A DNA stretch of 64,000 nucleotides from SKIA01 sp047602905 (GCA_047602905.1 JBLKOP010000003.1:41161-105160); one strand, 5' to 3'; shown: positions 1 to 9,458, counted from the first letter of the stretch. Numbers and translations are program-made. The notes: a model not told the origin generated them from the sequence alone.

Positions 1-2
1 TT

Positions 3-671
3 GGGACAACAGAAAAGAGTGAATTACTCTACAGCACATGGCCATCAGACGCCATAGAAACAGCAGCGCTTGCAGAGTACGCAGACTCATATGAACATAT
101 TGGAATTATTCAGACAGAATCAATATGGGAAAACACGCTTTCAGAGAGCTTCAAAGAACAAAGCAATGCACAAATAACACACATGCAAACTCTAAGAGAC
201 ACTAAGAGCTTCCAGACTGAACTGCTCAGGATACAAAACACAGACATCATCTACGCACCAGTGTACGAGCAGCGCTACCCGCTTCTCTTCAAACAAGCAA
301 AAGAATTAGGAATTGACGCACAGATAATGACCACAAGCTGGATTAACGAACCAAACATTCTACAAGCATGCGCAAGTGTATGCGAAGGAGCAATCGTACC
401 TCAGTACGCAAAACCAAACGAAGCATTTGTCAAACAATATGAAGAGATGTACGGAGAAAAACCAGGAACTGCAGCAGACATCGCCTACGACACAGGACTA
501 CTGATTAACGCATATCTAGATCAAGAAGAACCATTTCGCGTCTTCATGCAGGATATACAGATTCAAGGAGCGACAGGAACACTTAGCTTCGACGCAACCG
601 GAGCACGAATGCACAGAGACGTGAACCTATATGTTATACAAAACCAGAAACTCGTAGAAATACAAAAATAA
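3..671 (+). CDS. Solute-binding protein of branched-chain amino acid type, C-terminal part
   Basis: This is the last 222 residues of an open frame that runs off the left edge. It resembles the periplasmic-binding fold of Leu/Ile/Val-type receptors (Peripla_BP_6). An alternating alpha/beta pattern is visible, with strands such as HIGIIQTES and IIYAPVYEQ, then the family-like stretch KPGTAADIAYDTGLL and a final block GATGTLSFDATGAR followed by VNLYVI. In the family such proteins sit outside the membrane and hand a small ligand to an ABC importer, or act as sensors. No transporter genes follow, so the partner must lie upstream if it exists. Ligand specificity cannot be read from this part. Confidence 0.8.
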   Translation, partial: GTTEKSELLYSTWPSDAIETAALAEYADSYEHIGIIQTESIWENTLSESFKEQSNAQITHMQTLRDTKSFQTELLRIQNTDIIYAPVYEQRYPLLFKQAKELGIDAQIMTTSWINEPNILQACASVCEGAIVPQYAKPNEAFVKQYEEMYGEKPGTAADIAYDTGLLINAYLDQEEPFRVFMQDIQIQGATGTLSFDATGARMHRDVNLYVIQNQKLVEIQK

Positions 672-760
672 TCTCTTATTGATTAGCAAAATACTTTTTA
701 CAAATACCAGCTGAATACTCACGAAAGAAACTTATTTCCTACACTAAAAAACAGCCTAAA

Positions 761-768
761 CATATAAA
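761..768 (+). promoter_or_regulatory. TATA box of the trmI unit
   Basis: The sequence CATATAAA begins exactly 30 bases before the ATG at 791. With transcription starting 25-30 bases after the TATA box, the mRNA would have essentially no leader. The same spacing recurs at many genes in the window. Confidence 0.6.
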
Positions 769-790
769 CAAGAACACAATCTTTGAAGAC

Positions 791-1615
791 ATGCACATAC
801 ACCGCATGCTCATGAACAAAACAGGAAGAACGTTCATACAAACAGCAATAGATGAAGACGTACAAACCCAGTACGGAGTTATAGACGCACAAATAATTAC
901 TAACGCAACAGACGGAGAAATAATTAAAAGCAGAACAGGAGAGGAATTTGTTGTCTACACACCAAGCTTCATAGACCGATACAAACGAATCAAACGAGAC
1001 GCACAAATAATTACGTTCAAAGACGCAGGAATAATACTGGCAACAACAGGGCTAGGACCAGAAAGCATAGTAGCAGAAGCAGGAGCAGGAAGCGGAGCAA
1101 TGACAGCATACCTAGCAAGACACTGCAAACACGTATACACCTACGATATCAACTCCCATAACCTATCCGTAGCCAAAGAAAACTGCACCGATTTAGGACT
1201 AACAAACATCACCTACACAGAACACGACATAACACAAGGAATCCCGCACGGACCAGTAGACGCGCTCCTCCTAGACATGCCAGAACCATGGAACGTACTA
1301 AATAAAACCAAGAACTTGAAAATAGGAAGCTACATCATCACCTACACACCAAGCGCAACACAACTAAAACAAGTAAGAAACACAGCAGAAAAACTCGGGC
1401 TCTTACACGTACGAACAGTAGAAGTAACAGAAAGACATTGGATGGTACGAGAAGAAGCAGTACGGCCAACAAGCCAAAACGTAGCATTCACCGCATTTCT
1501 TTGCTTTCTAAGATACATGGGAGAAGAATGGCCAAAAATACGACCACAAAAAACACCCCAGAACACCCCAGAACAACTGCCAAGTGAAGAAATAATGCAA
1601 GAGGTATTTGGATGA
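791..1615 (+). CDS. trmI: tRNA (adenine-N1)-methyltransferase TrmI family
   Basis: The 274-residue protein is a class I SAM-dependent methyltransferase of the TrmI/Trm61 family, which makes 1-methyladenosine in the T-loop of tRNA (position 58, and 57 in some archaea). A small N-terminal beta domain precedes the Rossmann fold. The SAM motif EAGAGSG lies at residues 96-102, the acidic end of strand 2 (YTYDI) near 117-121, and the family-typical LLDMPEPW near 160-167, where bacterial and archaeal homologues have a D-x-P-x-P-W block. The start at 791 follows a TATA box at the 30-base spacing. The stop overlaps the next ATG by four bases, so the phosphatase gene is probably co-transcribed. Confidence 0.9.
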   Translation: MHIHRMLMNKTGRTFIQTAIDEDVQTQYGVIDAQIITNATDGEIIKSRTGEEFVVYTPSFIDRYKRIKRDAQIITFKDAGIILATTGLGPESIVAEAGAGSGAMTAYLARHCKHVYTYDINSHNLSVAKENCTDLGLTNITYTEHDITQGIPHGPVDALLLDMPEPWNVLNKTKNLKIGSYIITYTPSATQLKQVRNTAEKLGLLHVRTVEVTERHWMVREEAVRPTSQNVAFTAFLCFLRYMGEEWPKIRPQKTPQNTPEQLPSEEIMQEVFG

Positions 1616-2142
1616 AGATATACTTTGTCAGACACGCACAAACAACAGCAAACAAACAACAAAGAATAGAAGGACACACGCACTCAAGCATAACAGAAGA
1701 AGGAAGAAAACAAGCAAACGAAGCAGCAAACAAACTACAAAACACGCAGTTTGAAGCAACGTACTCAAGTGACTTAACACGCTGCAAAGAAACAGCAGAA
1801 ATAATACTCACAAAACACAACAACAAACTACTACTGGACAAACGAATACGAGGAAGAAACTACGGAAAATACGAAGCAAAACCCGTAGGAAGCATAGACT
1901 GGAGTGAGGAAGGAATAACGTTTGAAAACGAAGAAAACTATACACAAAGAATACTTGCATTCATAGAAGAAATACAGAAAAAACACACAAAAAACGTCCT
2001 TGTAGTAACACACGGAGGAGTAATACGAAGAACACTACATTATTTCTGTGAGCACACAAAAGAAGAAGCAATGGACAAGAACATAGAAAACGGATCAGTA
2101 CTTATCGTAGATATAGACGCAAACACGTGTACTACACACTAA
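1612..2142 (+). CDS. Histidine phosphatase superfamily protein
   Basis: The 176-residue protein belongs to the phosphoglycerate mutase-like (histidine phosphatase) superfamily. The N-terminal catalytic motif reads FVRHAQT, with alanine in place of the usual glycine after the histidine. It is followed by SSDLTRCKETAE, a glutamate in GRNYGKYEA, and the second catalytic histidine in VVTHGGVIRR near residue 130. Members remove phosphate from sugars, nucleotides or cofactors; the substrate here cannot be told. It begins inside the trmI stop codon (ATGA) and shares its transcript. Confidence 0.85.
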   Translation: MKIYFVRHAQTTANKQQRIEGHTHSSITEEGRKQANEAANKLQNTQFEATYSSDLTRCKETAEIILTKHNNKLLLDKRIRGRNYGKYEAKPVGSIDWSEEGITFENEENYTQRILAFIEEIQKKHTKNVLVVTHGGVIRRTLHYFCEHTKEEAMDKNIENGSVLIVDIDANTCTTH

Positions 2143-2636
2143 ACTTTCTTAGTAAACCAAACAAACACTACACCAATAAGAACAAGCAAACAAGCCCAAG
2201 CAGCACTAAAAAGAACAAAAAAGCTTTCTGGATACGTCTGAATTAATAAACTATCAGGAGGAAACTGCCAGTTGCCCATAGGAAAGAACACGAGATGAAA
2301 ATATCGAAAAAGAACACTCCACGGAAGAAGCGCTAATAACACAGGAAGACTAACTAAGACGTAGCCAACAACACGAACAACCCCTGCTTGTATAGACGAG
2401 TACAAAACAACAAGCAATGACAAAAAACCAACAACTTGAAACACGCGAAGAACGTTAAAGACATCAACCATATGGTTGTTTGCTTCCTCAGAAAAACCCA
2501 AAACACCCTCTCCCGTATTCAAAAAACTACGAACATCCTCTTGAAGAGGAGTGAGTGGGAAAAAAAAGAAAACTGCAGAAAACGAAAGCCACAAAACAGA
2601 AACAAACAAACAACAACCAACAACTACTTGTCTCAT
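2139..2636 (-). CDS. DUF1461 (TIGR01906-type) integral membrane protein
   Basis: The 165-residue protein has four likely membrane helices (about residues 3-25, 62-82, 86-107 and 138-162). The signature FHLVFFPMGNWQFPPDS before the last helix is the hallmark of the DUF1461 family, where a His, a Phe-Pro-x-Gly and Trp-x-Phe are conserved. An earlier HMxDV is also family-like. Function is unknown. It starts inside the stop codon of the ABCE1 gene (4-base overlap), so it is translated from that mRNA. Its stop overlaps the end of the convergent phosphatase gene by four bases. Confidence 0.8.
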   Translation of the reverse strand: MRQVVVGCCLFVSVLWLSFSAVFFFFPLTPLQEDVRSFLNTGEGVLGFSEEANNHMVDVFNVLRVFQVVGFLSLLVVLYSSIQAGVVRVVGYVLVSLPVLLALLPWSVLFRYFHLVFFPMGNWQFPPDSLLIQTYPESFFVLFSAAWACLLVLIGVVFVWFTKKV

Positions 2637-4375
2637 GTCGTATAATACAACAACCCCTTAGATCGCTGCTCTTTATCCTTAACAGAACCAGGCTTATTTA
2701 CGCGAGGACGACCAGACTCCTCATCACGACGAAACGTAACTTGTAAATCTTGCAAGAAACGATTCATCCCCTCCTGCATACTAAACGGGCCGCGAGCATG
2801 ACCAGAAACAGCAGGTTCACCATCAAAAACGATAAGTCGCTCAGAAAGATAATCCATAAACAACAAATCATGATCAACAACCAAACAAGCCTTACCCTTA
2901 ACCTCCATCATGTCACGAATAATCTTAGACATACGAAGACGCTGCTCAACATCAAGATACGCGCTAGGCTCATCAAGCAAGAACAAATCAGCATCCTCAG
3001 CAAGCTTCTTAGCAATAACAACTCGCTGCAACTGACCACCGGAGAGCTCATTAAGTTGCTTCTCAAACAACGCCTCAAGCTCTAAGGGCTTAATGAGTTG
3101 TTGCTTGTACTGCATAGCCTCTTGTAAATACAACATAACCAAAGTATCATCAGAAGGAATGTACTGAGGCTTATAACTAATACGCAACTCGCCACGCTTC
3201 GTCTCACCCTCGAGTTTAGCAAGTTCTTGAACATACGTAGTTTTACCAATACCATTCTCCCCAAGAACACCAACGATATCATGCGTATGAATCTTTCCTG
3301 CATCAGCCTCTAAAGAAAAACTTCCTTTACTCACTGAGAAAGAATCCCAACTCGCAAGCTTGCTATCTCGCTGGAAACCCTCAGGAGCGAATTGCTCAAA
3401 AGTAATCGCAGAGTCACGAAAACGCATGTTCTCCTCAGGCAAGTAACCAGACAAATACACATTAATACCGTTCTTCGTAGTTTTTGGCTGAGAACAAATA
3501 CCATACGCGTTCTCCTTACCATACACTAAATGAACAAGATCAGTAAGGTAATCAAGAATAATCAAGTCGTGCTCAATAACCAACACCGCAGTGTTCTCAT
3601 CAGCTAAGCTACGAATAAACCGAGAAACCTTAATGCGCTGAGTAATGTCCAAATAACTTGTTGGCTCATCAAAAATGTATACGTTAGCATCCTTAAGAAC
3701 AGTAGCAGCAATAGCAACTCGCTGCAACTCACCACCACTAATATCAGCAATGCTACGATCCAAAAACTTTCGTAACGACAACAAATTAATAATTTCCTCA
3801 ACACTTCTCTTCGTAGGAATTTTTTCAAGCAACTCACGAACAGTACCAGAAACTTGTTTTGGAATCATCTCCACCTGCTGAGGCTTATACGCAACAGAAA
3901 CCTCTCCGTCACGTAACTTCTCAAAATACCTCTGAGCCTCAGTACCCTTAAAATACTCGATAAGATCATCAACAGAAGCTTCCTGATTCGTCTTTAAGTT
4001 CGGCTTAAGAAGACCAGCAAGAATCTTAACAGCAGTACTCTTTCCAATACCATTACGGCCAAGCAACCCAACAACTTTACCAAACATAGGAATAGGAAGG
4101 TTGTAGAGCTGAAAACCGCTCTCCCCATACTTATGAATAGGTTGCTCATCAAACTCTTCAGGAAGATTAACAATAGTAATAGCATTAGTAGGACACTTCT
4201 TAGGACAAATACCACAACCAATACACTGGCTCTCAATAATCTTAGCCTTCTTATCCTCGCCCTCATACACGCACTCCTCACCAGCACGATTAATAGGACA
4301 AACCTTCTGACACAACAAGCCACCACAACGATCTTGGTTACACTTATCCGCTTCAACAACAGCAATTCTAGACAT
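2633..4375 (-). CDS. rli1: ABCE1/Rli1 ribosome-recycling ATPase
   Basis: The 580-residue protein is full length for the family that splits ribosomes after termination. The N-terminal 8Fe-8S region has cysteines at 12, 17, 22, 26 and CIGCGICPKKC at 51-61. Nucleotide-binding domain 1 has Walker A GRNGIGKST at 106-114, signature ISGGELQRV near 212-220 and Walker B FDEP near 235. Domain 2 has GENGIGKTT at 372-380, LSGGQLQRV near 444-452 and LLDEP near 466-470. The ATG lies about 30 bases after a TATA-like ATTTAAAAA on this strand, consistent with a leaderless message. The DUF1461 gene follows with a four-base overlap. Confidence 0.97.
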   Translation of the reverse strand: MSRIAVVEADKCNQDRCGGLLCQKVCPINRAGEECVYEGEDKKAKIIESQCIGCGICPKKCPTNAITIVNLPEEFDEQPIHKYGESGFQLYNLPIPMFGKVVGLLGRNGIGKSTAVKILAGLLKPNLKTNQEASVDDLIEYFKGTEAQRYFEKLRDGEVSVAYKPQQVEMIPKQVSGTVRELLEKIPTKRSVEEIINLLSLRKFLDRSIADISGGELQRVAIAATVLKDANVYIFDEPTSYLDITQRIKVSRFIRSLADENTAVLVIEHDLIILDYLTDLVHLVYGKENAYGICSQPKTTKNGINVYLSGYLPEENMRFRDSAITFEQFAPEGFQRDSKLASWDSFSVSKGSFSLEADAGKIHTHDIVGVLGENGIGKTTYVQELAKLEGETKRGELRISYKPQYIPSDDTLVMLYLQEAMQYKQQLIKPLELEALFEKQLNELSGGQLQRVVIAKKLAEDADLFLLDEPSAYLDVEQRLRMSKIIRDMMEVKGKACLVVDHDLLFMDYLSERLIVFDGEPAVSGHARGPFSMQEGMNRFLQDLQVTFRRDEESGRPRVNKPGSVKDKEQRSKGLLYYTT

Positions 4376-4397
4376 ACTGTATAGAGAGAAACAACCA

Positions 4398-4454
4398 TTT
4401 AAAAAAGAAGTGTTTTATTACTAGATAGAGAGTACACAACAACAATCTTTATAA
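4398..4454. promoter_or_regulatory. Divergent promoter pair between rli1 and the gene at 4477
   Basis: On the - strand a TTTTTTAAATGG element around 4398-4408 is about 30 bases before the rli1 ATG at 4375. On the + strand CTTTATAA at 4448-4455 is about 30 bases before the ATG at 4477. Both fit leaderless transcription. Confidence 0.5.
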
Positions 4455-4476
4455 CTAGCAACGTTTCTGCTACTAA

Positions 4477-5322
4477 ATGAGAAAAGAACCCGTACTTGCC
4501 GACAACCTTCTTCTATACAACCCAAAAAAAGCAATTTTTTGTACCTTTGACCAAGAAACAGCAGATCAGCTAGAACAAAAACTAAACGTAGTAACAATTC
4601 CTCAAAGCCTCATAAAACAAACAAACCTGCCTGAATCAACCAGAAGTCCTATGCTGTATGCAGCAGGAATAAACCCTGAGCATAAAAAATATTTTCCAGA
4701 AATTGCTTCGGTAAGCATGATACATGAGCTAGAAAAAAATTTCCCTCACCATATCAACGGATTTAGAAACAGAGCATTAGACATAATCATACAATCATAC
4801 TCAAAATTAGCGTTGCCTGTTTTTCGCGAACGTTACATAGACCCAGTTATTACTAGCTTACATAATAGACGCAAAGAAAATTCTCAGGAGGCATCGTTAC
4901 AAGCAATACAACACCACGGAGGAGACGCTCTTTTAGTGGAAGGACTTAAAGAAGAAGAACAATCATACCTGCAAGCAGTCATGAGTCTTTCTTATAATCA
5001 TTTCTTCAAAAAAAATGTACGTGAACTAGCATTCAAACTACATGATCAACAAAACAAGCTTAAAACAAACATAGACTGTATAGAAGACATTCTAAATGAG
5101 TTAGGAGAATTGATTACAGAACGACCAACCATTACTTTAGACAAGTTTCCTGTAAGTGAAGTACAATATTTTGATATATCAGCTAGTAGATTAGAATTAT
5201 TAGAATATATTCGTCTAACCTCTGCTGAAAAAGTAGCGCAGGAAAACATTAAAGAGAAAGCTAACTTAGTAAAAGAAGATCGTTTTCACAGTCTAAATCT
5301 TCCTTATATAATTATTAACTAA
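4477..5322 (+). CDS. Hypothetical protein, mostly alpha-helical
   Basis: I do not recognise this 281-residue protein. It appears soluble: no signal peptide or membrane helix is visible, and the second half (about 140-270) looks helical with many Glu, Lys and Leu, for example ELAFKLHDQQNKL and CIEDILNELGELI. The start has its own TATA box 30 bases upstream. It ends 17 bases before the DNA polymerase gene on the same strand, so the two may share a transcript. Codons are richer in T than in the neighbouring polymerase gene. Confidence 0.65.
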   Translation: MRKEPVLADNLLLYNPKKAIFCTFDQETADQLEQKLNVVTIPQSLIKQTNLPESTRSPMLYAAGINPEHKKYFPEIASVSMIHELEKNFPHHINGFRNRALDIIIQSYSKLALPVFRERYIDPVITSLHNRRKENSQEASLQAIQHHGGDALLVEGLKEEEQSYLQAVMSLSYNHFFKKNVRELAFKLHDQQNKLKTNIDCIEDILNELGELITERPTITLDKFPVSEVQYFDISASRLELLEYIRLTSAEKVAQENIKEKANLVKEDRFHSLNLPYIIIN

Positions 5323-5339
5323 ACACTTAAGAGAAAGAA

Positions 5340-7661
5340 ATGCTTTCTTTTCTTGTGGTTAAAGGATTCATTATTTACTCAACCTATGACGTACGAGAAG
5401 AAACAGTGTACGCTCAGTACTACGGACGACTAGAGAACAACCAAACGTTTCTTATAGAACGAGAAGCAAAACCGTATTTTTACATAAAGACAAGTGATGA
5501 GAAACAAGTAAAAAAACTTTTTTCAGAATTAGAACAAGAAACTACTTCTCTAAAGAGCTTAAACGAAGAAGCAGTAAGTAAAGTATACATAACAACACCC
5601 AAAGAAGCAACAGGAATACGAAACACCTTACACGACCACGACATACAAACCTTTGAAGCAGACATCCGCTTTGCACAACAACAACTCATTACCAACAACA
5701 TACAAACAACAATAGAACTGAGTGGTACGTATGAGAAAGGAGAGTTTGTAGACAGAACATACACTAACCCAACAATTAAGCCAACAACTTACAAGCAAGA
5801 ACTCATAGTAGCAAGCATAGACATAGAAGCAAACCTAGAACCAAAAACTCTTTGGAGCGTAGCAATAAGTACAAACACAGGAGAACAACACGCGCTTATA
5901 GTAAACAAACACGTACCTAACGCAAAAAACTGCTCTACAGAAAAAGAACTCCTTGAAGAACTCACAAAACTCACACAACAAATAGACCCAGACATCATCA
6001 CCGGATGGAACGTGATAGACTTTGATTTAGTATTCTTACAAGAAAAATACAAAGAACATAACCTTTCCTGGGCGTGGGGGAGAAGCAATAGAAGTAACAA
6101 GCTACGCATAGAAAGCGACTACTACAGAGAAAGCAGCGCAGACATAACTGGACGAATGGTACTGGATGGAATACACTTACTCAAATGGAACTTCGTAGAC
6201 TTAGACAGCTACAGCCTAGACGCAACAGCAAAACACTACCTACAAGAAGGAAAGATCTTTAGCGGAGAAAACAAAGTAGAGCACATACAAGAAAGCTACA
6301 AAAACAACCCAGAAGAACTCATCAAATACAACCTCAAAGACACACAACTCGTACTAGACATACTAAAAGAAAGCACCATACTAGAACTCACCATAACAAG
6401 AAGCCTACTCACAGGACTACACCTAGACAGAATAAAAGCAAGCATAGCAAGCCTAGACATGCTCTACCTACCAGAACTACACAAACGAGGATACGTAGCG
6501 CCAACAAGCGGGTACACAAGAAAAGAAGAACCCATAACAGGAGGATTTGTAATGGAGAGCAAACCAGGAATCTACAAGAACATCATCGTCTGCGACTTCA
6601 AAAGCCTGTATCCAAGCATCATGAGAACACTCAACATAGACCCGCTCAGCTTCGATCCTAACGCGAACAAAACAGAAAGTGATGAGGAGCACGTACGAGC
6701 AGAAAACAACGTGTACTTTAGACAAGAAGAAGCAATACTACCAGAAATACTTACTAAGCTACTTAGAAAACGAGAAGAAGCAAGAAAACAAGGAGATGAA
6801 CTAGCGCGTTTTGCAATAAAAATTTTGATGAACAGCTTCTTTGGAGTGCTTGCAAGCCCAAACTGCCGCTTCTTTAGTATGCAAGTAGCTAACGCAATAA
6901 CAACAACAGGACAACACCTCATACAAACAGCAGCCAAACACATACAAGACACCTACGGCTACGAAGTAATCTACCAGGACACCGATTCCGCGTTCATAAA
7001 CCCAAACATAGAAGACTCACAAAAAGCACAAAAGATAGGAGAAGAAATAGAGCAAGAAACAAACGCGTTCTTTAGTGAATACACAAAAAAACGATATTGT
7101 CGAGAAAGCAAACTAGAAATAGAATTTGAAAAACTCTTTGTACGCTTTCTCATGCCACAAACACGTTCAGGTGTGGGAAGTAAGAAACGATACGCAGGAC
7201 TACTACCAAACCAAGAAATAGATGTTACCGGACTAGAACTCGTTCGCAGAGACTGGACGGACTTAGCAAAAGAAGTACAACAAGAGCTCCTTAACTTAGT
7301 CTTTAAAGACAAACAACCACACAAATACCTTACACAAGTAATTATAGATTTACGAGAAGGAAAACTTGATGACAAACTCATATACACAAAAGCACTCAGA
7401 AAACATTTGGAGGCATACACAAAAACCACTCCTCCACACGTAAAAGCAGCAAGACTCATGAAAACACTACCGCAAAACAACCTCATAGAATACGTGATGA
7501 CAGTGGATGGTCCAGAACCAGCAACTAACGTGCAGCACTCAGTAGACTACGAGCACTACATAGACAAACAAATCACTCCAGTAGCAGACGCGATACTCAT
7601 CTTTTACAACACCACCCTTAGTGACGTGCTGAAAGGAACAAGCCAAACAACACTATTTTAG
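5340..7661 (+). CDS. polB: Family B DNA polymerase
   Basis: The 773-residue protein is a replicative-type family B polymerase. The 3'-5' exonuclease domain shows Exo I SIDIEAN (159-165), Exo II ITGWNVIDFDL and Exo III YNLKDTQLVLD. The polymerase domain shows motif A DFKSLYPSIMR (from 419), motif B KILMNSFFG, motif C YQDTDSA (545-551) and KKRYAGL in the thumb approach. All catalytic acids are present, so both activities are expected. The overall flavour (VLDGIHLLKWNFVDLDSYSLD) is closer to the Pol II-like branch than to classic crenarchaeal B1. The 3' end overlaps a convergent small gene by nine bases. Confidence 0.95.
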   Translation: MLSFLVVKGFIIYSTYDVREETVYAQYYGRLENNQTFLIEREAKPYFYIKTSDEKQVKKLFSELEQETTSLKSLNEEAVSKVYITTPKEATGIRNTLHDHDIQTFEADIRFAQQQLITNNIQTTIELSGTYEKGEFVDRTYTNPTIKPTTYKQELIVASIDIEANLEPKTLWSVAISTNTGEQHALIVNKHVPNAKNCSTEKELLEELTKLTQQIDPDIITGWNVIDFDLVFLQEKYKEHNLSWAWGRSNRSNKLRIESDYYRESSADITGRMVLDGIHLLKWNFVDLDSYSLDATAKHYLQEGKIFSGENKVEHIQESYKNNPEELIKYNLKDTQLVLDILKESTILELTITRSLLTGLHLDRIKASIASLDMLYLPELHKRGYVAPTSGYTRKEEPITGGFVMESKPGIYKNIIVCDFKSLYPSIMRTLNIDPLSFDPNANKTESDEEHVRAENNVYFRQEEAILPEILTKLLRKREEARKQGDELARFAIKILMNSFFGVLASPNCRFFSMQVANAITTTGQHLIQTAAKHIQDTYGYEVIYQDTDSAFINPNIEDSQKAQKIGEEIEQETNAFFSEYTKKRYCRESKLEIEFEKLFVRFLMPQTRSGVGSKKRYAGLLPNQEIDVTGLELVRRDWTDLAKEVQQELLNLVFKDKQPHKYLTQVIIDLREGKLDDKLIYTKALRKHLEAYTKTTPPHVKAARLMKTLPQNNLIEYVMTVDGPEPATNVQHSVDYEHYIDKQITPVADAILIFYNTTLSDVLKGTSQTTLF

Positions 7662-7922
7662 ACTTACAAAACCACCACGAGGACGAGAAACAAGGCCGTC
7701 ACGAAACAAATCATCAAGCAAGTTTTGTGTCTCATCAGCACCAACACCATGAGACTGCGTTTCAAGAAGCAATAACTCTACCTGAACAGGCTTCTTAGAA
7801 GCACCTAAATCCTGTAAAGCGTTAAGCACAACAATTTTGTGATCGGTACGTTGCTCCTGCATAACGCGCTCACTCATTAATCGCTGGATGCGAAGAACCT
7901 CCTCAAAATCGTCTTGTCTCAT
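7653..7922 (-). CDS. Small winged-helix protein, possibly MCM C-terminal-like
   Basis: The 89-residue protein looks like a single winged-helix domain. A helical N-terminus leads into HKIVVLNALQDLG, then a recognition-helix region ETQNLLDDLFRDGLVSR and a wing ending in GGFVSLK. The last part resembles the winged helix that ends archaeal MCM helicases, but the helicase is absent. It may be a stand-alone transcription factor or a replication accessory; the polymerase gene is convergent and overlaps its end by nine bases. A 12-bp inverted repeat lies just before its start codon. Confidence 0.6.
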   Translation of the reverse strand: MRQDDFEEVLRIQRLMSERVMQEQRTDHKIVVLNALQDLGASKKPVQVELLLLETQSHGVGADETQNLLDDLFRDGLVSRPRGGFVSLK

Positions 7923-7926
7923 GAAC

Positions 7927-7987
7927 TACTAGTATTGGCGACTACTACAGAAAACCCTGTATAGATGGCCATCCCCCAATACTAGTA
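7927..7987. promoter_or_regulatory. Perfect 12-bp inverted repeat between divergent genes
   Basis: TACTAGTATTGG at 7927-7938 is repeated as its exact reverse complement CCAATACTAGTA at 7976-7987, with 37 bases between. Each arm contains the palindrome ACTAGT. The right arm lies just ahead of the TATA-like CAGTATAAATAA near 7996-8007 that could serve the nuclease gene. It may be an operator for the winged-helix protein or a transcript hairpin. Confidence 0.5.
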
Positions 7988-8068
7988 TACACTATCAGTA
8001 TAAATAAGTATCTGCACAGGACAAACACCCACAAACCCTAAAAAGAACTCCTAACTCACAACACCAAG

Positions 8069-8824
8069 ATGCTACGAAACACGTTCTGCCACCTACCAAG
8101 AATAGGCGAGAACACAGAAATAACTCTGTGGAAACAAGGAATACAAACGTGGAATGACTTCATACAAACAAACAACGTCCCACGAATAGGAGCAAACAAG
8201 AAACACGCACTTAACAAACTCCTACGAGAAGCAAACCAAGCACTCCTAAACAACCAAGCAACGTACTTCTGCGCTTTACCAAGCAACCAGCACTGGAGAG
8301 TATGGGAGGAGTTTAACACAAAAGCAGCATTCATAGACATAGAAACCAACTACCGACAAAACATTACCGTACTAGGAATAAGTGATGGAGAGCGCGTATG
8401 GCAATTCGTGCGAGACCACAACATGAACGCACAAGACATACGACGAGTACTCAAACAATTTGATGTACTCGTAACCTTTAACGGAGCATGCTTTGACTTA
8501 CCCATCATTAAACGATACTTTCATGACGTAATACCAGAAGTACCCCATATAGACTTACGATTCGCAGCAGCAAAAATAGGGCTTACCGGAGGACTTAAGC
8601 ATATAGAGCAAACACTAGGAATTGCTCGCACAGAAGACACACAAGAACTCTCAGGAGCAGACGCACTAACTCTATGGGATACATACAGAAGCACACAAGA
8701 AAAAAAGTACTTAGACATCCTTCTTGAGTACAACGCAGAAGACATCCTCAACCTTAAACCACTAACAGACTACATCTACAAACACCTTCGTGAAGAACAC
8801 AAAAAACATTTTAGACAAGCATAA
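8069..8824 (+). CDS. YprB-type RNase H-like exonuclease
   Basis: The 251-residue protein fits the RNase_H_2 (YprB-like) DEDD exonuclease family. An N-terminal helical region (FCHLPRIGENTEITLWKQG) precedes the nuclease fold. The catalytic motifs are FIDIET near 89-94, VTFNGACFDLPII near 134-146, a central Asp in HIDLR, and YNAEDILNL near 230-238. All four acidic positions seem present. The family is thought to degrade nucleic acid in a repair setting. It follows the polymerase region but has its own promoter. Confidence 0.85.
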   Translation: MLRNTFCHLPRIGENTEITLWKQGIQTWNDFIQTNNVPRIGANKKHALNKLLREANQALLNNQATYFCALPSNQHWRVWEEFNTKAAFIDIETNYRQNITVLGISDGERVWQFVRDHNMNAQDIRRVLKQFDVLVTFNGACFDLPIIKRYFHDVIPEVPHIDLRFAAAKIGLTGGLKHIEQTLGIARTEDTQELSGADALTLWDTYRSTQEKKYLDILLEYNAEDILNLKPLTDYIYKHLREEHKKHFRQA

Positions 8825-8851
8825 AAACCCATACACCATACTTCTCCGTAC

Positions 8852-9214
8852 ATGAAATTCTTTAACAGCCGCAAACGACTAGAAAAACGAGTCCAAGAAC
8901 TCCCAGAAACAAACAACGAAACGTTTGAGCAAACAAAACAACGATTCTCTGAAATAAACAAACGACTAGCCATAACGCAATACACAAAAATCATAGTCAT
9001 ATCTCTTCTGTATATCAGCGTCGCAAGCGCAATAGCAAGCAACATTAGCGGCTCACTACAAGAACTCATAACACCTTTTGTTCTCCTAGCAAACATTTTT
9101 GGAATAGGAATACTTACTATAGCGTACTTCTTTGTAGACTTACTCAGCGACGCACTACTCACAGAACTCCTTGCTGAATACGCAGAACTCATAGCACTCA
9201 CACACAAACAATAA
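8852..9214 (+). CDS. Small two-helix membrane protein
   Basis: The 120-residue protein has a charged, coiled-coil-like N-terminus (residues 1-45) followed by two hydrophobic segments (about 47-65 and 72-95) and a Leu-rich amphipathic tail. I do not recognise a family. It begins 27 bases after the nuclease gene and may be read with it, although a weak CATAAAAA element also lies about 30 bases before the ATG. Confidence 0.6.
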   Translation: MKFFNSRKRLEKRVQELPETNNETFEQTKQRFSEINKRLAITQYTKIIVISLLYISVASAIASNISGSLQELITPFVLLANIFGIGILTIAYFFVDLLSDALLTELLAEYAELIALTHKQ

Positions 9215-9308
9215 ACACACAAAAACCTATACTAGTACAGAGGATGCTGAGAAAACAATCCAACACTTTATAAAGGACTTTTTGAATGTTTCTGATAGGG
9301 GATTGATT

Positions 9309-9458
9309 ATGTTTGGCGACCAAGAACACACAGACACAATTGACGTAGTAGAACACAAAAACGGCTGCGTACTACACAGACAAATAGAACGCAGAAACGG
9401 ACGAATATACATGCGCTTATCAAAAAAATCACTTACCAAAACACTTCTTGGACTATAA
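9309..9458 (+). CDS. Possible 49-residue protein
   Basis: An ATG frame of 49 residues uses the codons favoured by its neighbours (AGA, CGA, ACA, ATA, GAA). A Shine-Dalgarno-like GGGGA lies eight bases before the ATG, and TTTATAAA at about 9269-9276 could place transcription start near 9298. The product is basic at its C-terminus, with a single Cys, and shows no known motif. A strong GC-rich hairpin follows directly. The stretch could instead be a structured RNA. Confidence 0.45.
   Translation: MFGDQEHTDTIDVVEHKNGCVLHRQIERRNGRIYMRLSKKSLTKTLLGL

Noticed and set aside
5340..8069. Replication origin near the DNA polymerase gene
   Set aside because: No clustered repeats, Cdc6/Orc1 gene or AT-rich unwinding region is seen; the single inverted repeat at 7927-7987 is better read as an operator.
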